The notes below the pieces were generated by a model, which was given only the letters and a program-made list of their open reading frames with translations, had not been told where the DNA came from and searched no databases. The position numbers and the translations under genes are program-made. A stretch of DNA of 64,000 nt from an uncultured Acetatifactor sp. GTDB lineage: Bacteria > Bacillota > Clostridia > Lachnospirales > Lachnospiraceae. Each line of letters begins with the position of its first letter. Position 1 is the first letter of the stretch. The stretch spans positions 97,032 to 161,031 of the forward strand of contig CAJUIA010000004.1 in assembly GCA_910586485.1 (NCBI GenBank), read 5' to 3'. Below, piece by piece: positions 54,754 through 63,483 of the stretch.

Positions 54754-56547
54754 ATGATGAAAAACAGTAAGTTTCCGTCCTTACAATATATCAGTTTCAG
54801 TATGAGGCATGCAGCAGGATATACGGGAGCGCTGATTTTTCTGCGGCTTGCGCAGGCACTTATGCCTGCCGTGCAAATATTGACACTGGCAGGTCTTTTG
54901 GACAGGGCACAGGAAGCGTTTGTCGCCAGGAAATTTACGGATGCTTTATATCTCAGCATTTTTTTATTTGTGGGCTTTATTCTGCTGGACACGGTGCTTA
55001 ATATTATCAGCAGTTATGTCAGAATGAAGTACGAGATAAAAATCGGAATGGAGTATGATCGGAGCCTGCTGATGAAAAAGAGCAGGCTGATTTATTATCT
55101 GACGGAGGATCAGAATACACAGGAGTTAGTCAGCCGCCTGTCCGAAGAAAGTGCCGAAAGAATGGCCAAGGGCCTGCAGAATCTGCTGGATTTATTTGAG
55201 TATGGCATCCGTATAGCCGGCGTTGCCGTTATCGTTTTGACGGCGCATGTGGGAATTGGCCTGGCAGTGATGGCAATTTTTGCAATCATGCTTCCGGTGG
55301 CAAAAAAATGCGGTGAAGAGGATTACGAGGCCTACACGGAGGCGGATAAGCAAATGAGGAAGGCGGCTTATCTGCAGCAGGTATTGGGACACAGAGATTA
55401 TGCAGATGAGAGAAAGACGTTTGCATATACAGATAAGATCAATGAAAAATGGGAATTACAGCATGACAAAGGACGGAAAATGTCACAGGCTGTTACAAAG
55501 AAAAATTTTATTCATATTAAGGCGGCAAGTATGCTGACTGTGATGCTGGCAGTATCAGCTGCCGCGCTTCTTTTATTTCCGCTGCGGAAGGGAATGATGA
55601 CTGTAGGCGGGTATGTCAGTATCGTTACTGCCATCATCAATCTGACAAAGCTGATGTCGTGGAACTTAGCCTACATCATAGAGGATTTTACTGTTTGTAA
55701 AGAGTATATTATGGACCTGCTAACCTTTTGGCAGCTGCCGGAGATCGAAACAGACGAAAAAGGAAAAATAATGCAAAGCAGCAGGGAGAAAATTGAAAAA
55801 ATAGTATTTCAAAAGGTATCCTTTCGGTATCCGGGCTGTGAAAATTATGTGTTGAAGGATATGTCCTTTACACTGGAAAAGGGAAATACCTATGCTATAG
55901 TGGGGGAAAACGGAGCGGGAAAAACAACCCTGATAAAGCTTTTGCTGGGACTGTACCGTGAATATGAAGGAGAAATCTACATTAATGGCAGGGAAATCCG
56001 GCAGATAGGAGAAAGTGAGTTGTTTTCTTATTTTTCCGTGGCGTATCAGCACTTTCCAAGATATGAAATGTCTCTTCGGGATAATCTGGTGCTGGGGAGG
56101 GCGGATGCAAGAGGGGTCAGCGATGAAGAAATCCGGAAATGGGTCGGCTTGCTGGGGCTGACAGACTGCGTGAAACGCCTGCCGGCAGGGCTGGATACCG
56201 AAATTGGACGTCTGGAGGAAGCGGGACAGGATCTTTCCGGGGGCGAGTGGCAGCGAGTCGCCGTGGCGCGGGCTCTTTTGGTGGACGGCCCGATTCAGAT
56301 TATGGATGAGCCGACGGCTGCTTTGGACCCTATACATGAAAGCGAGCTTTTTGAGAAACTTATTTCTGGAGAAACAGGGGATTTACATATTTTGATTACC
56401 CACAGGCTTGGAGGCATCAGGAATGCCTCGGAGATACTGGTGGTTCAGGATGGTCGCATTGGAGAATGCGGTACTCACGAAGAACTGCTGCAAAAGCACG
56501 GCTTGTATGCCGAAATGTTTGAAAAACAAAAGAGGTGGTATGTATGA
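54754..56547 (+). CDS. ABC exporter subunit A (fused), second exporter pair
   Basis: 597 aa. ATG 54754 and 54757 are adjacent, and GGGGGA precedes both. Six membrane helices (about 20-310) are followed by an ATPase with Walker A GENGAGKTTLIKLLLG (about 386-401), a Q-loop AYQHFPRYEMSLRDN, signature LSGGEWQRVAVAR, Walker B IQIMDEPTAALDP and switch ITHRLGG. LSGGEWQR and the FPRYEMSLRDN-like loop resemble exporters from peptide-antibiotic and lanthipeptide loci. It overlaps the next gene by 4 bases (ATGA). Confidence 0.9.
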   Translation: MMKNSKFPSLQYISFSMRHAAGYTGALIFLRLAQALMPAVQILTLAGLLDRAQEAFVARKFTDALYLSIFLFVGFILLDTVLNIISSYVRMKYEIKIGMEYDRSLLMKKSRLIYYLTEDQNTQELVSRLSEESAERMAKGLQNLLDLFEYGIRIAGVAVIVLTAHVGIGLAVMAIFAIMLPVAKKCGEEDYEAYTEADKQMRKAAYLQQVLGHRDYADERKTFAYTDKINEKWELQHDKGRKMSQAVTKKNFIHIKAASMLTVMLAVSAAALLLFPLRKGMMTVGGYVSIVTAIINLTKLMSWNLAYIIEDFTVCKEYIMDLLTFWQLPEIETDEKGKIMQSSREKIEKIVFQKVSFRYPGCENYVLKDMSFTLEKGNTYAIVGENGAGKTTLIKLLLGLYREYEGEIYINGREIRQIGESELFSYFSVAYQHFPRYEMSLRDNLVLGRADARGVSDEEIRKWVGLLGLTDCVKRLPAGLDTEIGRLEEAGQDLSGGEWQRVAVARALLVDGPIQIMDEPTAALDPIHESELFEKLISGETGDLHILITHRLGGIRNASEILVVQDGRIGECGTHEELLQKHGLYAEMFEKQKRWYV

Positions 56548-58313
56548 AAAAGAGGCTGAATCTCTTTACTGTATTTCGCGATGTGTGGCGGGTTGCGCCG
56601 GTAAAGTTTTTCTGGGAATACTTTTTTACCGCAGTGGACGGTATTGCGCTGGCGTTGACTGCCGTCGCGCTGGAAAAGCTGTTTGCGGCAGTGCTTCTTT
56701 TTGCGGAAGGGAAAATTTTTGTCTGGGATGTTTTGCGCGCCGTATTAGTACTGTTATTATTATATTTAGCGTCGGAAGCAGGAAGTGGAATTGCAAGCTA
56801 TCTTGGCGAAACCTATTCCGGTCTTACCGTGCAGAAAATGCGCAAAAGAATCCATGAAAAGCAGGGGCGTTTCCATACTATTGATTTTGAAGAGCCGGAG
56901 TTTTTAAATGAGATGCAAAGGGCATGTGCCGGAGCCTGGCAGCAAAGAGCCTTTGCCAACATCATTATGGACATTTTAACGCTGTATCTGCCTTATTTTC
57001 TAATTTACGGGGTTTATCTGTACAGGAGAAAACCTGTTTTGGCACTGGCCATTCCGCTTATTTTTTTGCCGAAGCTTTTGGCTCAGGTGATAAAATCACG
57101 TATGTACCTGGATCTGGAAGAGAAAACTGCGCCGCTTGCAAGAAAGGAAGAAGCATATGCGTCATATGCCGCCGAACGGGATTATGTGAAAGAAACGAGG
57201 CTTCTGAATACAGTTGATATTTTTATCGAGAGGTGGCGCGGGGTGCGCAGCAGGCATGATCAGTTGATTTTGAAGGTGCAAAAGCGTGCTTATTTTGCGG
57301 AGATTGCAGCTTTATTGCTACATTTAGCAGGGTATGCCGGGGTGATTGGTATTTTGCTTGTTTCTGTTTTTAAAGGCGATATTGCCGTCAGCGCCTTTGC
57401 GGCAGTGTTTGCATCCCTGTCGGCGCTCATTGAACAGATGGATGAGCTGATCGGGGAACGTTTTGGGGAGCTGGCTGAAAACTATGCCGGTATCAAAAAT
57501 TACAGGGCATTTATGGAGCGGGAAACCGCGCCGCAGGAAGGCGGGGAATTGGAGGAATATCGTGAAATCAATCTGAAAAAGGTTTGCTTTTCCTATCCGG
57601 GCGGCGAAGATGTTTTAAAGGATATTGATTTGACAATTAATGAGCGCACGCGGCTTGCTGTGGTGGGAGAGAACGGAAGCGGCAAGACAACATTGGCCCG
57701 CTTGATTCTGGGGCTGTATATACCGACTGAGGGCGAGGTATGCTACAATGGTATTTCCACTGCCAGGCTGTGTTACGGGAAGCTGCAGAAGCAGGCATCC
57801 GCAGTTTTTCAAAATTTCAGGAAATACAAAATGACATTATGCGAAAATATTGATATTGCGGCTGATGAGCCGGCGGCGCAGATGGGGGTGGAAGAGGCCC
57901 TGAATCAGGCCGGCATTACATTGTCGAAGGAAGTGTTTCCAGAGCATTTAAATACCATGCTGGCGAAAGAATTTGGTGGTGTGGATTTGTCAGGAGGGCA
58001 ATGGCAGCGAATTGCCATAGCCAGAGGAATCTATAAAAAGAGCGGTCTGATTGTTCTGGACGAGCCCACGGCGGCGATTGACCCCATGCAGGAGTATGAG
58101 CTTTATCAAACCTTCCTGAACGTGGCGAAAGAAAAAATAGCAGTGATCGTCACACATCGGCTGGGCCTGGCGAAAGCATGCGACAAAATTATAGTGATGC
58201 AGGAGGGGCGGATTTTGGATGCTGGCTGTCATGAAGAGCTGCTTGCGCGCTGTGAATATTATAAGAGATTATGGGATGTACAGGCAGCAGGGTATGTAAC
58301 TGCTTACAATTAA
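56544..58313 (+). CDS. ABC exporter subunit B (fused), second exporter pair
   Basis: 589 aa from ATG 56544, with AGAGGTGG 5 bases upstream and ATGA overlap with subunit A. The membrane domain covers about 15-310. The ATPase has Walker A GENGSGKTTLARLILG (about 374-389), Q-loop VFQNFRKYKMTLCENI, signature LSGGQWQRIAIAR, Walker B LIVLDEPTAAIDP and switch VTHRLGLA. Both partners look catalytically complete. No precursor-peptide ORF was found within 230 bases downstream. Substrate is unknown. Confidence 0.9.
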   Translation: MKKRLNLFTVFRDVWRVAPVKFFWEYFFTAVDGIALALTAVALEKLFAAVLLFAEGKIFVWDVLRAVLVLLLLYLASEAGSGIASYLGETYSGLTVQKMRKRIHEKQGRFHTIDFEEPEFLNEMQRACAGAWQQRAFANIIMDILTLYLPYFLIYGVYLYRRKPVLALAIPLIFLPKLLAQVIKSRMYLDLEEKTAPLARKEEAYASYAAERDYVKETRLLNTVDIFIERWRGVRSRHDQLILKVQKRAYFAEIAALLLHLAGYAGVIGILLVSVFKGDIAVSAFAAVFASLSALIEQMDELIGERFGELAENYAGIKNYRAFMERETAPQEGGELEEYREINLKKVCFSYPGGEDVLKDIDLTINERTRLAVVGENGSGKTTLARLILGLYIPTEGEVCYNGISTARLCYGKLQKQASAVFQNFRKYKMTLCENIDIAADEPAAQMGVEEALNQAGITLSKEVFPEHLNTMLAKEFGGVDLSGGQWQRIAIARGIYKKSGLIVLDEPTAAIDPMQEYELYQTFLNVAKEKIAVIVTHRLGLAKACDKIIVMQEGRILDAGCHEELLARCEYYKRLWDVQAAGYVTAYN

Positions 58314-58420
58314 TTTTGACCGCATTTGTTATTTTAGCGTGGAATGTGAAGAACTGTGCCATGTAAAATATGCTATTTTTACAAAATCCTCCAGTATGTC
58401 AATTATTTATCAATTTCGGC

Positions 58421-58449
58421 TTGCTATTTTGGGGCTGACTTGTTAAAAT
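58421..58449 (+). promoter_or_regulatory. promoter of ppdK
   Basis: TTGCTA 58421-58426 and TAAAAT 58444-58449 with a 17-base spacer. The leader to the start codon is about 90 bases. Confidence 0.7.
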
Positions 58450-58543
58450 AGGTAAGTACTCAATAGCGGTTCGGCCGATTTCACAGAAGGGGCGAGCTGT
58501 TTTTGGCTGTTTAAAATATAATTTGAAAGGGAGAAACACAAGA

Positions 58544-61174
58544 ATGAAAAAATGGGTTTATTTGTTCAGTGAAGGTGACATGAGCATGCGTAACCTTCTC
58601 GGCGGCAAGGGAGCAAACCTGGCTGAGATGACCAGCATCGGCCTGCCTGTTCCTCAGGGCTTTACCATTACAACAGAGGCTTGTACCCAATACTATGAGG
58701 ATGGCCGTAAGATCAATGACGAGATCATGGGACAGACCATGGACTATGTGGCGGAGATGGAGAAGATCAACGGTAAGAAGTTCGGTGATCTGCAGAATCC
58801 CCTGCTTGTTTCCGTTCGTTCCGGCGCCCGCGCTTCCATGCCCGGCATGATGGATACCATCTTAAACTTAGGACTGAACGACGAGGTCGTTGCCGCTATG
58901 ATTGCCGGTAACCCCGACCCCGCATTTGAGCGTTTTGTATATGACTCCTACAGACGATTCATCCAGATGTTCTCGGATGTGGTTATGGAGGTAGGCAAGA
59001 AGTATTTCGAGCAGCTGATTGATAAGATGAAGGAAGAAAAGGGTGTTAAGTATGACGTTGAGCTTACCGCTGCTGACTTAAAGACGCTGGCTGAGCAGTT
59101 CAAGGCCGAGTATAAGAAGCAGCTGGGCAAGGACTTCCCTTCCGATCCTGTAGAACAGCTGAAGCTGGCGATTGAGGCCGTGTTCCGCTCCTGGGACAAC
59201 CCTCGCGCAAATGTATATCGTCGTGACAACGATATTCCTTATTCCTGGGGTACTGCGGTAAACGTGATGCCCATGGTATTTGGAAATCTGAATGAGCAGT
59301 CCGGAACAGGTGTTGCATTTACCCGTGATCCTGCTACCGGTGAAAAGAAGCTGATGGGTGAGTTCTTGAAGAACGCTCAGGGCGAGGACGTGGTGGCAGG
59401 TGTCCGCACGCCCATGCCGATCGCACAGATGGAGCAGGAGTTCCCTGAAGCATATGCTGAATTTATCAAGGTATGTGAGATTCTGGAGAATCATTATCAT
59501 GACATGCAGGATATGGAGTTTACCGTTGAGAACAAGAAGCTGTATATGCTGCAGTGCCGTAACGGCAAGAGAACTGCGCAGGCTGCATTAAAGATTGCAT
59601 GTGACCTGGTGGACGAGGGACACAAGACCGAGGCTGAGGCTGTTGCCATGATTGATCCCCGTAACCTTGATACGCTGCTGCATCCGCAGTTTGACGCCGC
59701 TGCATTAAAGGCAGCTACGCCTTTGGGCAAGGGCTTGGGCGCTTCTCCTGGTGCTGCATGTGGTAAGATTGTATTTACGGCCGAAGATGCTGAAACCTGG
59801 GCGGCAAAAGGAGAAAAAGTGGTTCTGGTTCGTCTGGAGACCTCTCCTGAGGACATTACCGGAATGAAGGTTTCTCAGGGTATTCTTACCGTCCGCGGCG
59901 GTATGACGTCCCATGCGGCAGTGGTGGCCCGTGGTATGGGTACCTGCTGTGTGTCCGGCTGTGGCGAGATTGCCATGGATGAGGCTAACAAGAAGTTTAC
60001 TCTTGCTGGACAGGAGTTCCATGAGGGAGATTATATCTCCATCGACGGAACTACCGGTAATATCTATGCAGGACAGATCAAGACCGTTGACGCAACCATT
60101 GCAGGTGAGTTTGGCCGCGTTATGGCATGGGCGGACAAGTACCGCAAGCTTAAGGTTCGCACCAATGCGGATACACCTGAAGATGCAAAGAAGGCTCGTG
60201 AGCTGGGTGCCGAGGGTATCGGCCTTTGCCGTACCGAGCATATGTTCTTCGAAGAAAGCAGGATTGCAGCATTCCGTGAGATGATCTGTTCCGATACCGT
60301 GGAAGCAAGAGAAGCGGCACTGGATAAGATTCTTCCTTATCAGCAGAGTGATTTTGAAAAGCTGTACGAGGCTCTTGAGGGATGCCCTGTTACCATCCGT
60401 TTCCTGGATCCCCCTCTTCACGAGTTTGTTCCTACCGAGGAAGCTGACATCGAGAAGCTGGCTGAGGCACAGGGCAAGTCTGTGGAGGAAATCAAAACCT
60501 TCATCGCTTCCCTGCATGAGTTCAACCCTATGATGGGACACAGAGGCTGTCGTCTTGCGGTTACCTATCCTGAAATTGCAAAGATGCAGACCAAGGCTGT
60601 TATCCGTGCGGCGATCAATGTAAAGAAGGCTCATCCCGACTGGGCAATTAAGCCGGAAATCATGATTCCCCTTGTTTGCGAGGTGAAGGAGCTTAAGGTA
60701 GTTAAGAAGATCGTTGTCGAGACTGCTGACGCTGAAATCGCTGCAGCAGGCAGCAACATGGAATATGAAGTGGGTACCATGATCGAAATTCCCCGTGCTG
60801 CTCTTACCGCAGACGAGATTGCCAAGGAGGCTGACTTCTTCTGCTTCGGCACGAATGACCTGACCCAGATGACCTTTGGCTTCTCCCGTGACGATGCAGG
60901 CAAATTCCTGAATGCTTACTATGACACGAAGATCTTCGAGAATGATCCGTTTGCAAAGCTGGATCAGACCGGTGTCGGCAAGCTGATGGAGCTGTCCATC
61001 AGGCTGGGTAAGCCCGCAAATCCGAAGCTGCATGTAGGTATCTGTGGCGAGCATGGCGGAGATCCTTCTTCCGTAGAGTTCTGCCATAAGATCGGACTGG
61101 ATTATGTGTCCTGTTCTCCTTTCCGCGTGCCGATTGCAAGACTGGCAGCGGCACAGGCGGCAATTTCCAATTGA
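58544..61174 (+). CDS. ppdK: pyruvate, phosphate dikinase
   Basis: 876 aa from ATG 58544 after GAAAGGGAG. It interconverts pyruvate, ATP and phosphate with PEP, AMP and pyrophosphate, and is central to clostridial glycolysis. The ATP-grasp domain starts with GGKGANLAEMTSIGLPVPQG and SVRSGARASMPGMMDT. The phospho-His loop is GGMTSHAAVVARGMG (about 452-466). The PEP-binding barrel has GIGLCRTEHMF, FGTNDLTQMTFGFSRDD and HVGICGEHGGDP. Codon use is more biased than in neighbours (many CGT, GGT, AAG), as expected for a highly expressed gene. A 593-codon antisense ORF over this gene is a by-product of that bias. Confidence 0.97.
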   Translation: MKKWVYLFSEGDMSMRNLLGGKGANLAEMTSIGLPVPQGFTITTEACTQYYEDGRKINDEIMGQTMDYVAEMEKINGKKFGDLQNPLLVSVRSGARASMPGMMDTILNLGLNDEVVAAMIAGNPDPAFERFVYDSYRRFIQMFSDVVMEVGKKYFEQLIDKMKEEKGVKYDVELTAADLKTLAEQFKAEYKKQLGKDFPSDPVEQLKLAIEAVFRSWDNPRANVYRRDNDIPYSWGTAVNVMPMVFGNLNEQSGTGVAFTRDPATGEKKLMGEFLKNAQGEDVVAGVRTPMPIAQMEQEFPEAYAEFIKVCEILENHYHDMQDMEFTVENKKLYMLQCRNGKRTAQAALKIACDLVDEGHKTEAEAVAMIDPRNLDTLLHPQFDAAALKAATPLGKGLGASPGAACGKIVFTAEDAETWAAKGEKVVLVRLETSPEDITGMKVSQGILTVRGGMTSHAAVVARGMGTCCVSGCGEIAMDEANKKFTLAGQEFHEGDYISIDGTTGNIYAGQIKTVDATIAGEFGRVMAWADKYRKLKVRTNADTPEDAKKARELGAEGIGLCRTEHMFFEESRIAAFREMICSDTVEAREAALDKILPYQQSDFEKLYEALEGCPVTIRFLDPPLHEFVPTEEADIEKLAEAQGKSVEEIKTFIASLHEFNPMMGHRGCRLAVTYPEIAKMQTKAVIRAAINVKKAHPDWAIKPEIMIPLVCEVKELKVVKKIVVETADAEIAAAGSNMEYEVGTMIEIPRAALTADEIAKEADFFCFGTNDLTQMTFGFSRDDAGKFLNAYYDTKIFENDPFAKLDQTGVGKLMELSIRLGKPANPKLHVGICGEHGGDPSSVEFCHKIGLDYVSCSPFRVPIARLAAAQAAISN

Positions 61175-61190
61175 TGCCATAGGAATTTGG

Positions 61191-61520
61191 GTACTCACAG
61201 GCGAAAGTATGGAAGAATGGCTTAAAATCAAGGGTTTTAAGGCTTGGTGGGGTTCATCACGGTGGGTGGTGGACCCCAATTTTTGGTTTTTTGGATGCCG
61301 CTGATAGGATGGCGATTGGGGCAAAAATCGTACTATCAGGCAAAAGTATACTTTCACGCAAAAGTCAGGGGTTTCCGTGATAGTATAAAACGGAAAGGTA
61401 AAAAGGAGTAGGATATTGGCGGTTTTGGCTGAAAGGCGTATTAGCATGACGGAAAATGCTGTTGAAAAACGGGGGATATGATACAAACACGGAAACTGCC
61501 TGTATTATCACGGAAACCCG
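61191..61520. repeat. iteron-like repeats, left flank of the KAP gene
   Basis: Six or seven units of about 20 bases with the core A-C-T-A-T-C-A-(C/G)-G-(G/C)-AAA. Plus-oriented units are at about 61191-61210, 61329-61349, 61348-61368, 61480-61500 and 61501-61520. A minus-oriented unit is at 61369-61386 (GGGTTTCCGTGATAGTATA). The final pair (ATACAAACACGGAAACTGCC, TATTATCACGGAAACCC) is near-identical to units in the right flank. The region up to 61664 has no gene. Confidence 0.75.
61247..61286 (+). terminator. probable terminator of ppdK
   Basis: TGGGGTT (61248-61254) can pair with ACCCCA (61273-61278) around a GGTGG-rich loop, followed by ATTTTTGG and TTTTTT. It is about 70 bases after the ppdK stop, inside the left repeat flank. 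Confidence 0.5.
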
Positions 61521-61540
61521 CTGGGAGTTTTTGTTATAGT

Positions 61541-61568
61541 TTGCAAAATATGTATTTTTTGGTATTCT
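61541..61568 (+). promoter_or_regulatory. promoter of the KAP NTPase gene
   Basis: TTGCAA 61541-61546 and TATTCT 61563-61568 with a 16-base spacer and TGG before the -10. It begins right after the last left-flank repeat unit. Confidence 0.6.
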
Positions 61569-61664
61569 ATATAGAGAATAAAGAACTAAACTTGAGAAAT
61601 GCGAGAATCTATTTTGTGTAATAAAGAATAGGGCTTTATAATTTGTCAAAAAAGGGGTAAGAGT

Positions 61665-62981
61665 ATGGAAGAAAGATTGGATGTGCTAGATAGAGGTAGC
61701 TTTATAGAGAAATTAAAGAATTTGGTTAATATTATTTCTGAAAATGAGCAAGGGTGTTGTTTTGGGGTAAATGGATTTTGGGGCAGTGGAAAATCATTTG
61801 TTTTAGAGAAATTTGAAGAAGAAATAAAAGAAATACAATCTGAGGAGACTGGAGACAATAGGTATTTTGTTTTCCATTATGATTGTTGGAAGTATGATTA
61901 TTATGAAGAACCAGCTATTGCGATTATTGCTGCCATGTTAGATGCAACAGATAGAGAATTAAATGTTTTTACATCGAAACAAAAAGATGTAGCAAAAAAG
62001 ATGGCATGGGAAACAGCAAAAGAAACTTTGAAAGCAGTTGCAAGTGAATTGTGTAAGAATAAAGTAGGAATTGATTTGGTAGAAATAGCTACTAATACAA
62101 TAGAAGCGGGAATGGAAGATGATGACAATAGTTTTGACTCATTATATGGATTTAAACGTGCATTGGAAGCGACAAGAAAGGGAATACAAGAAATTGCTGA
62201 CAAAAAAGCAGTTGTAATAATAGTAGATGAATTGGATAGGTGTTTACCAGAATATACAATAAAAGTGTTGGAACGGTTACATCATATATTTACGGATTTA
62301 AAAAATGTTATTGTGATTGTTTCAATGGATAAGACACAGATTGAACATTCCATCAAAGAAATATATGGAGAAATTGATGTAGATACATATCTCAGAAAGT
62401 TTATATCCTTTAAAGTTAATTTGGATAATGGGAAAGCAGGACAATACATTAAGAAATATAAGGCATATGCTTCGATGTTTGAATTTTTGCAGGGAGAGGA
62501 ACAGGAAGCAGAAAAATTTTTTTCCGATATATTATACGGATTGGATATTAGAACACAGGAGAGGATTTTTTATAAGGCAGAAACTATTCATAAACTGATA
62601 TGTAGCGAAGAAATAAAGGACAGCAGTATAATGACATTTGAAATTTTGTTTTTGACGATAGCATTAAGGACAAAATCTAATAATATAGAGTGGTTAGTAA
62701 ACAAGGGACACTATCCGAATTATGAAAAAAGCCTTGGGAAAGATTATTATAATATGATAAAGGAATATGAGAAAAGGGTAAGCGATAGACTTCAATCGAT
62801 TAATAATAATGTGTGTATTCGAGATGATATAATGGGTAAAACTTTTTTTTGGATTGCCAGTTTGTATGATGAATATCAAGATGGCGCTTGTAGACCATAT
62901 CATTATGGTAAGCAAGCCAAAGGCAGGATAGAAATTGCAAGGAACTTTTCTGCATTCATGGACACTATAGATTGTGATTAA
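61665..62981 (+). CDS. KAP-family P-loop NTPase
   Basis: 438 aa from ATG 61665 after AAAAGGGGTAAG. Walker A is GVNGFWGSGKSFVLEKF (about 34-50), Walker B AVVIIVDELDRCLPEYTIKV (about 181-200), and FHYDCWKYDYYEEP after the P-loop is typical of KAP proteins. IVIVSMDKTQIEHSI follows as the sensor strand. Many KAP NTPases carry membrane helices inserted in the ATPase. Here none is visible, so it is probably soluble. The family includes PifA of plasmid F, which excludes phage T7. The base composition is clearly AT-rich (roughly 33% GC by eye) against about 50% around it, and the gene stands alone between repeat clusters, so it looks acquired. The C-terminal 150 residues match no domain I recognise. 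Confidence 0.85.
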   Translation: MEERLDVLDRGSFIEKLKNLVNIISENEQGCCFGVNGFWGSGKSFVLEKFEEEIKEIQSEETGDNRYFVFHYDCWKYDYYEEPAIAIIAAMLDATDRELNVFTSKQKDVAKKMAWETAKETLKAVASELCKNKVGIDLVEIATNTIEAGMEDDDNSFDSLYGFKRALEATRKGIQEIADKKAVVIIVDELDRCLPEYTIKVLERLHHIFTDLKNVIVIVSMDKTQIEHSIKEIYGEIDVDTYLRKFISFKVNLDNGKAGQYIKKYKAYASMFEFLQGEEQEAEKFFSDILYGLDIRTQERIFYKAETIHKLICSEEIKDSSIMTFEILFLTIALRTKSNNIEWLVNKGHYPNYEKSLGKDYYNMIKEYEKRVSDRLQSINNNVCIRDDIMGKTFFWIASLYDEYQDGACRPYHYGKQAKGRIEIARNFSAFMDTIDCD

Positions 62982-63012
62982 TTGACGTAGAAAATCAAGG
63001 ATACTATGTAAT

Positions 63013-63432
63013 TGTTTTGCCTGTTTGTATGCAAATGTTGTTATAATTTGGGAGATATTATCGAATCCTGTCAGGGTGTCTCCTTCCCCGGCAGATACGG
63101 ACACGGAAAGCCGAGAAAGCCCGTAAATCCGCCACTTTTGGCACTACATAGATTTCAAAATTACATTATTTCCGTGTGCTTTTAAGGGCAATTTTACATT
63201 TGTGAGGGTGCGAACTTTTGTTCTGGGGTTGTTTTGCCTGATAGTATATACTCGTAGGCAAAAGTCGGTTATTATCACGGAAACTCGGATACTATCAGGC
63301 AAAACTCCATACTATCACGCAAAAGTCGATACTCGCAGGCAAAACCCTTATACGAACACGGAAACTGCCTATGAGTTTTCGTGATAATATAAGGGTTTCC
63401 GTGATTGTATACAGAGTTTCCGTGATAGTACA
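63013..63432. repeat. iteron-like repeat array, right flank of the KAP gene
   Basis: About twelve units. Isolated ones are at 63013-63032 (minus) and 63095-63112 (plus). A nearly continuous block of ten lies at 63231-63432: one minus, then six plus (63246-63369), then three minus (63370-63432). Variants of the core are TATCACGGAAAC, TATCAGGCAAAA, TATCACGCAAAA, CTCGCAGGCAAAA and GAACACGGAAACTGCC. The period is about 20 bases, close to two helical turns. The 502-base gap between the KAP and phosphoesterase genes contains nothing else I can identify. Confidence 0.8.
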
Positions 63433-63483
63433 CATAAAAATGATAAAAATATCTTGCAAAACTGTTTTTTTTTAAAAACATTT

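Noticed and set aside
59705..61486. 593-codon open frame on the minus strand
   Set aside because: It lies almost wholly antisense to ppdK, whose domains and codon use are unambiguous. The frame has no recognisable motif and is explained by the strong codon bias of ppdK.
63231..63432. Possible CRISPR array
   Set aside because: The units are contiguous, degenerate and in both orientations, with no constant repeat alternating with unique spacers of fixed length, and no cas gene is present.
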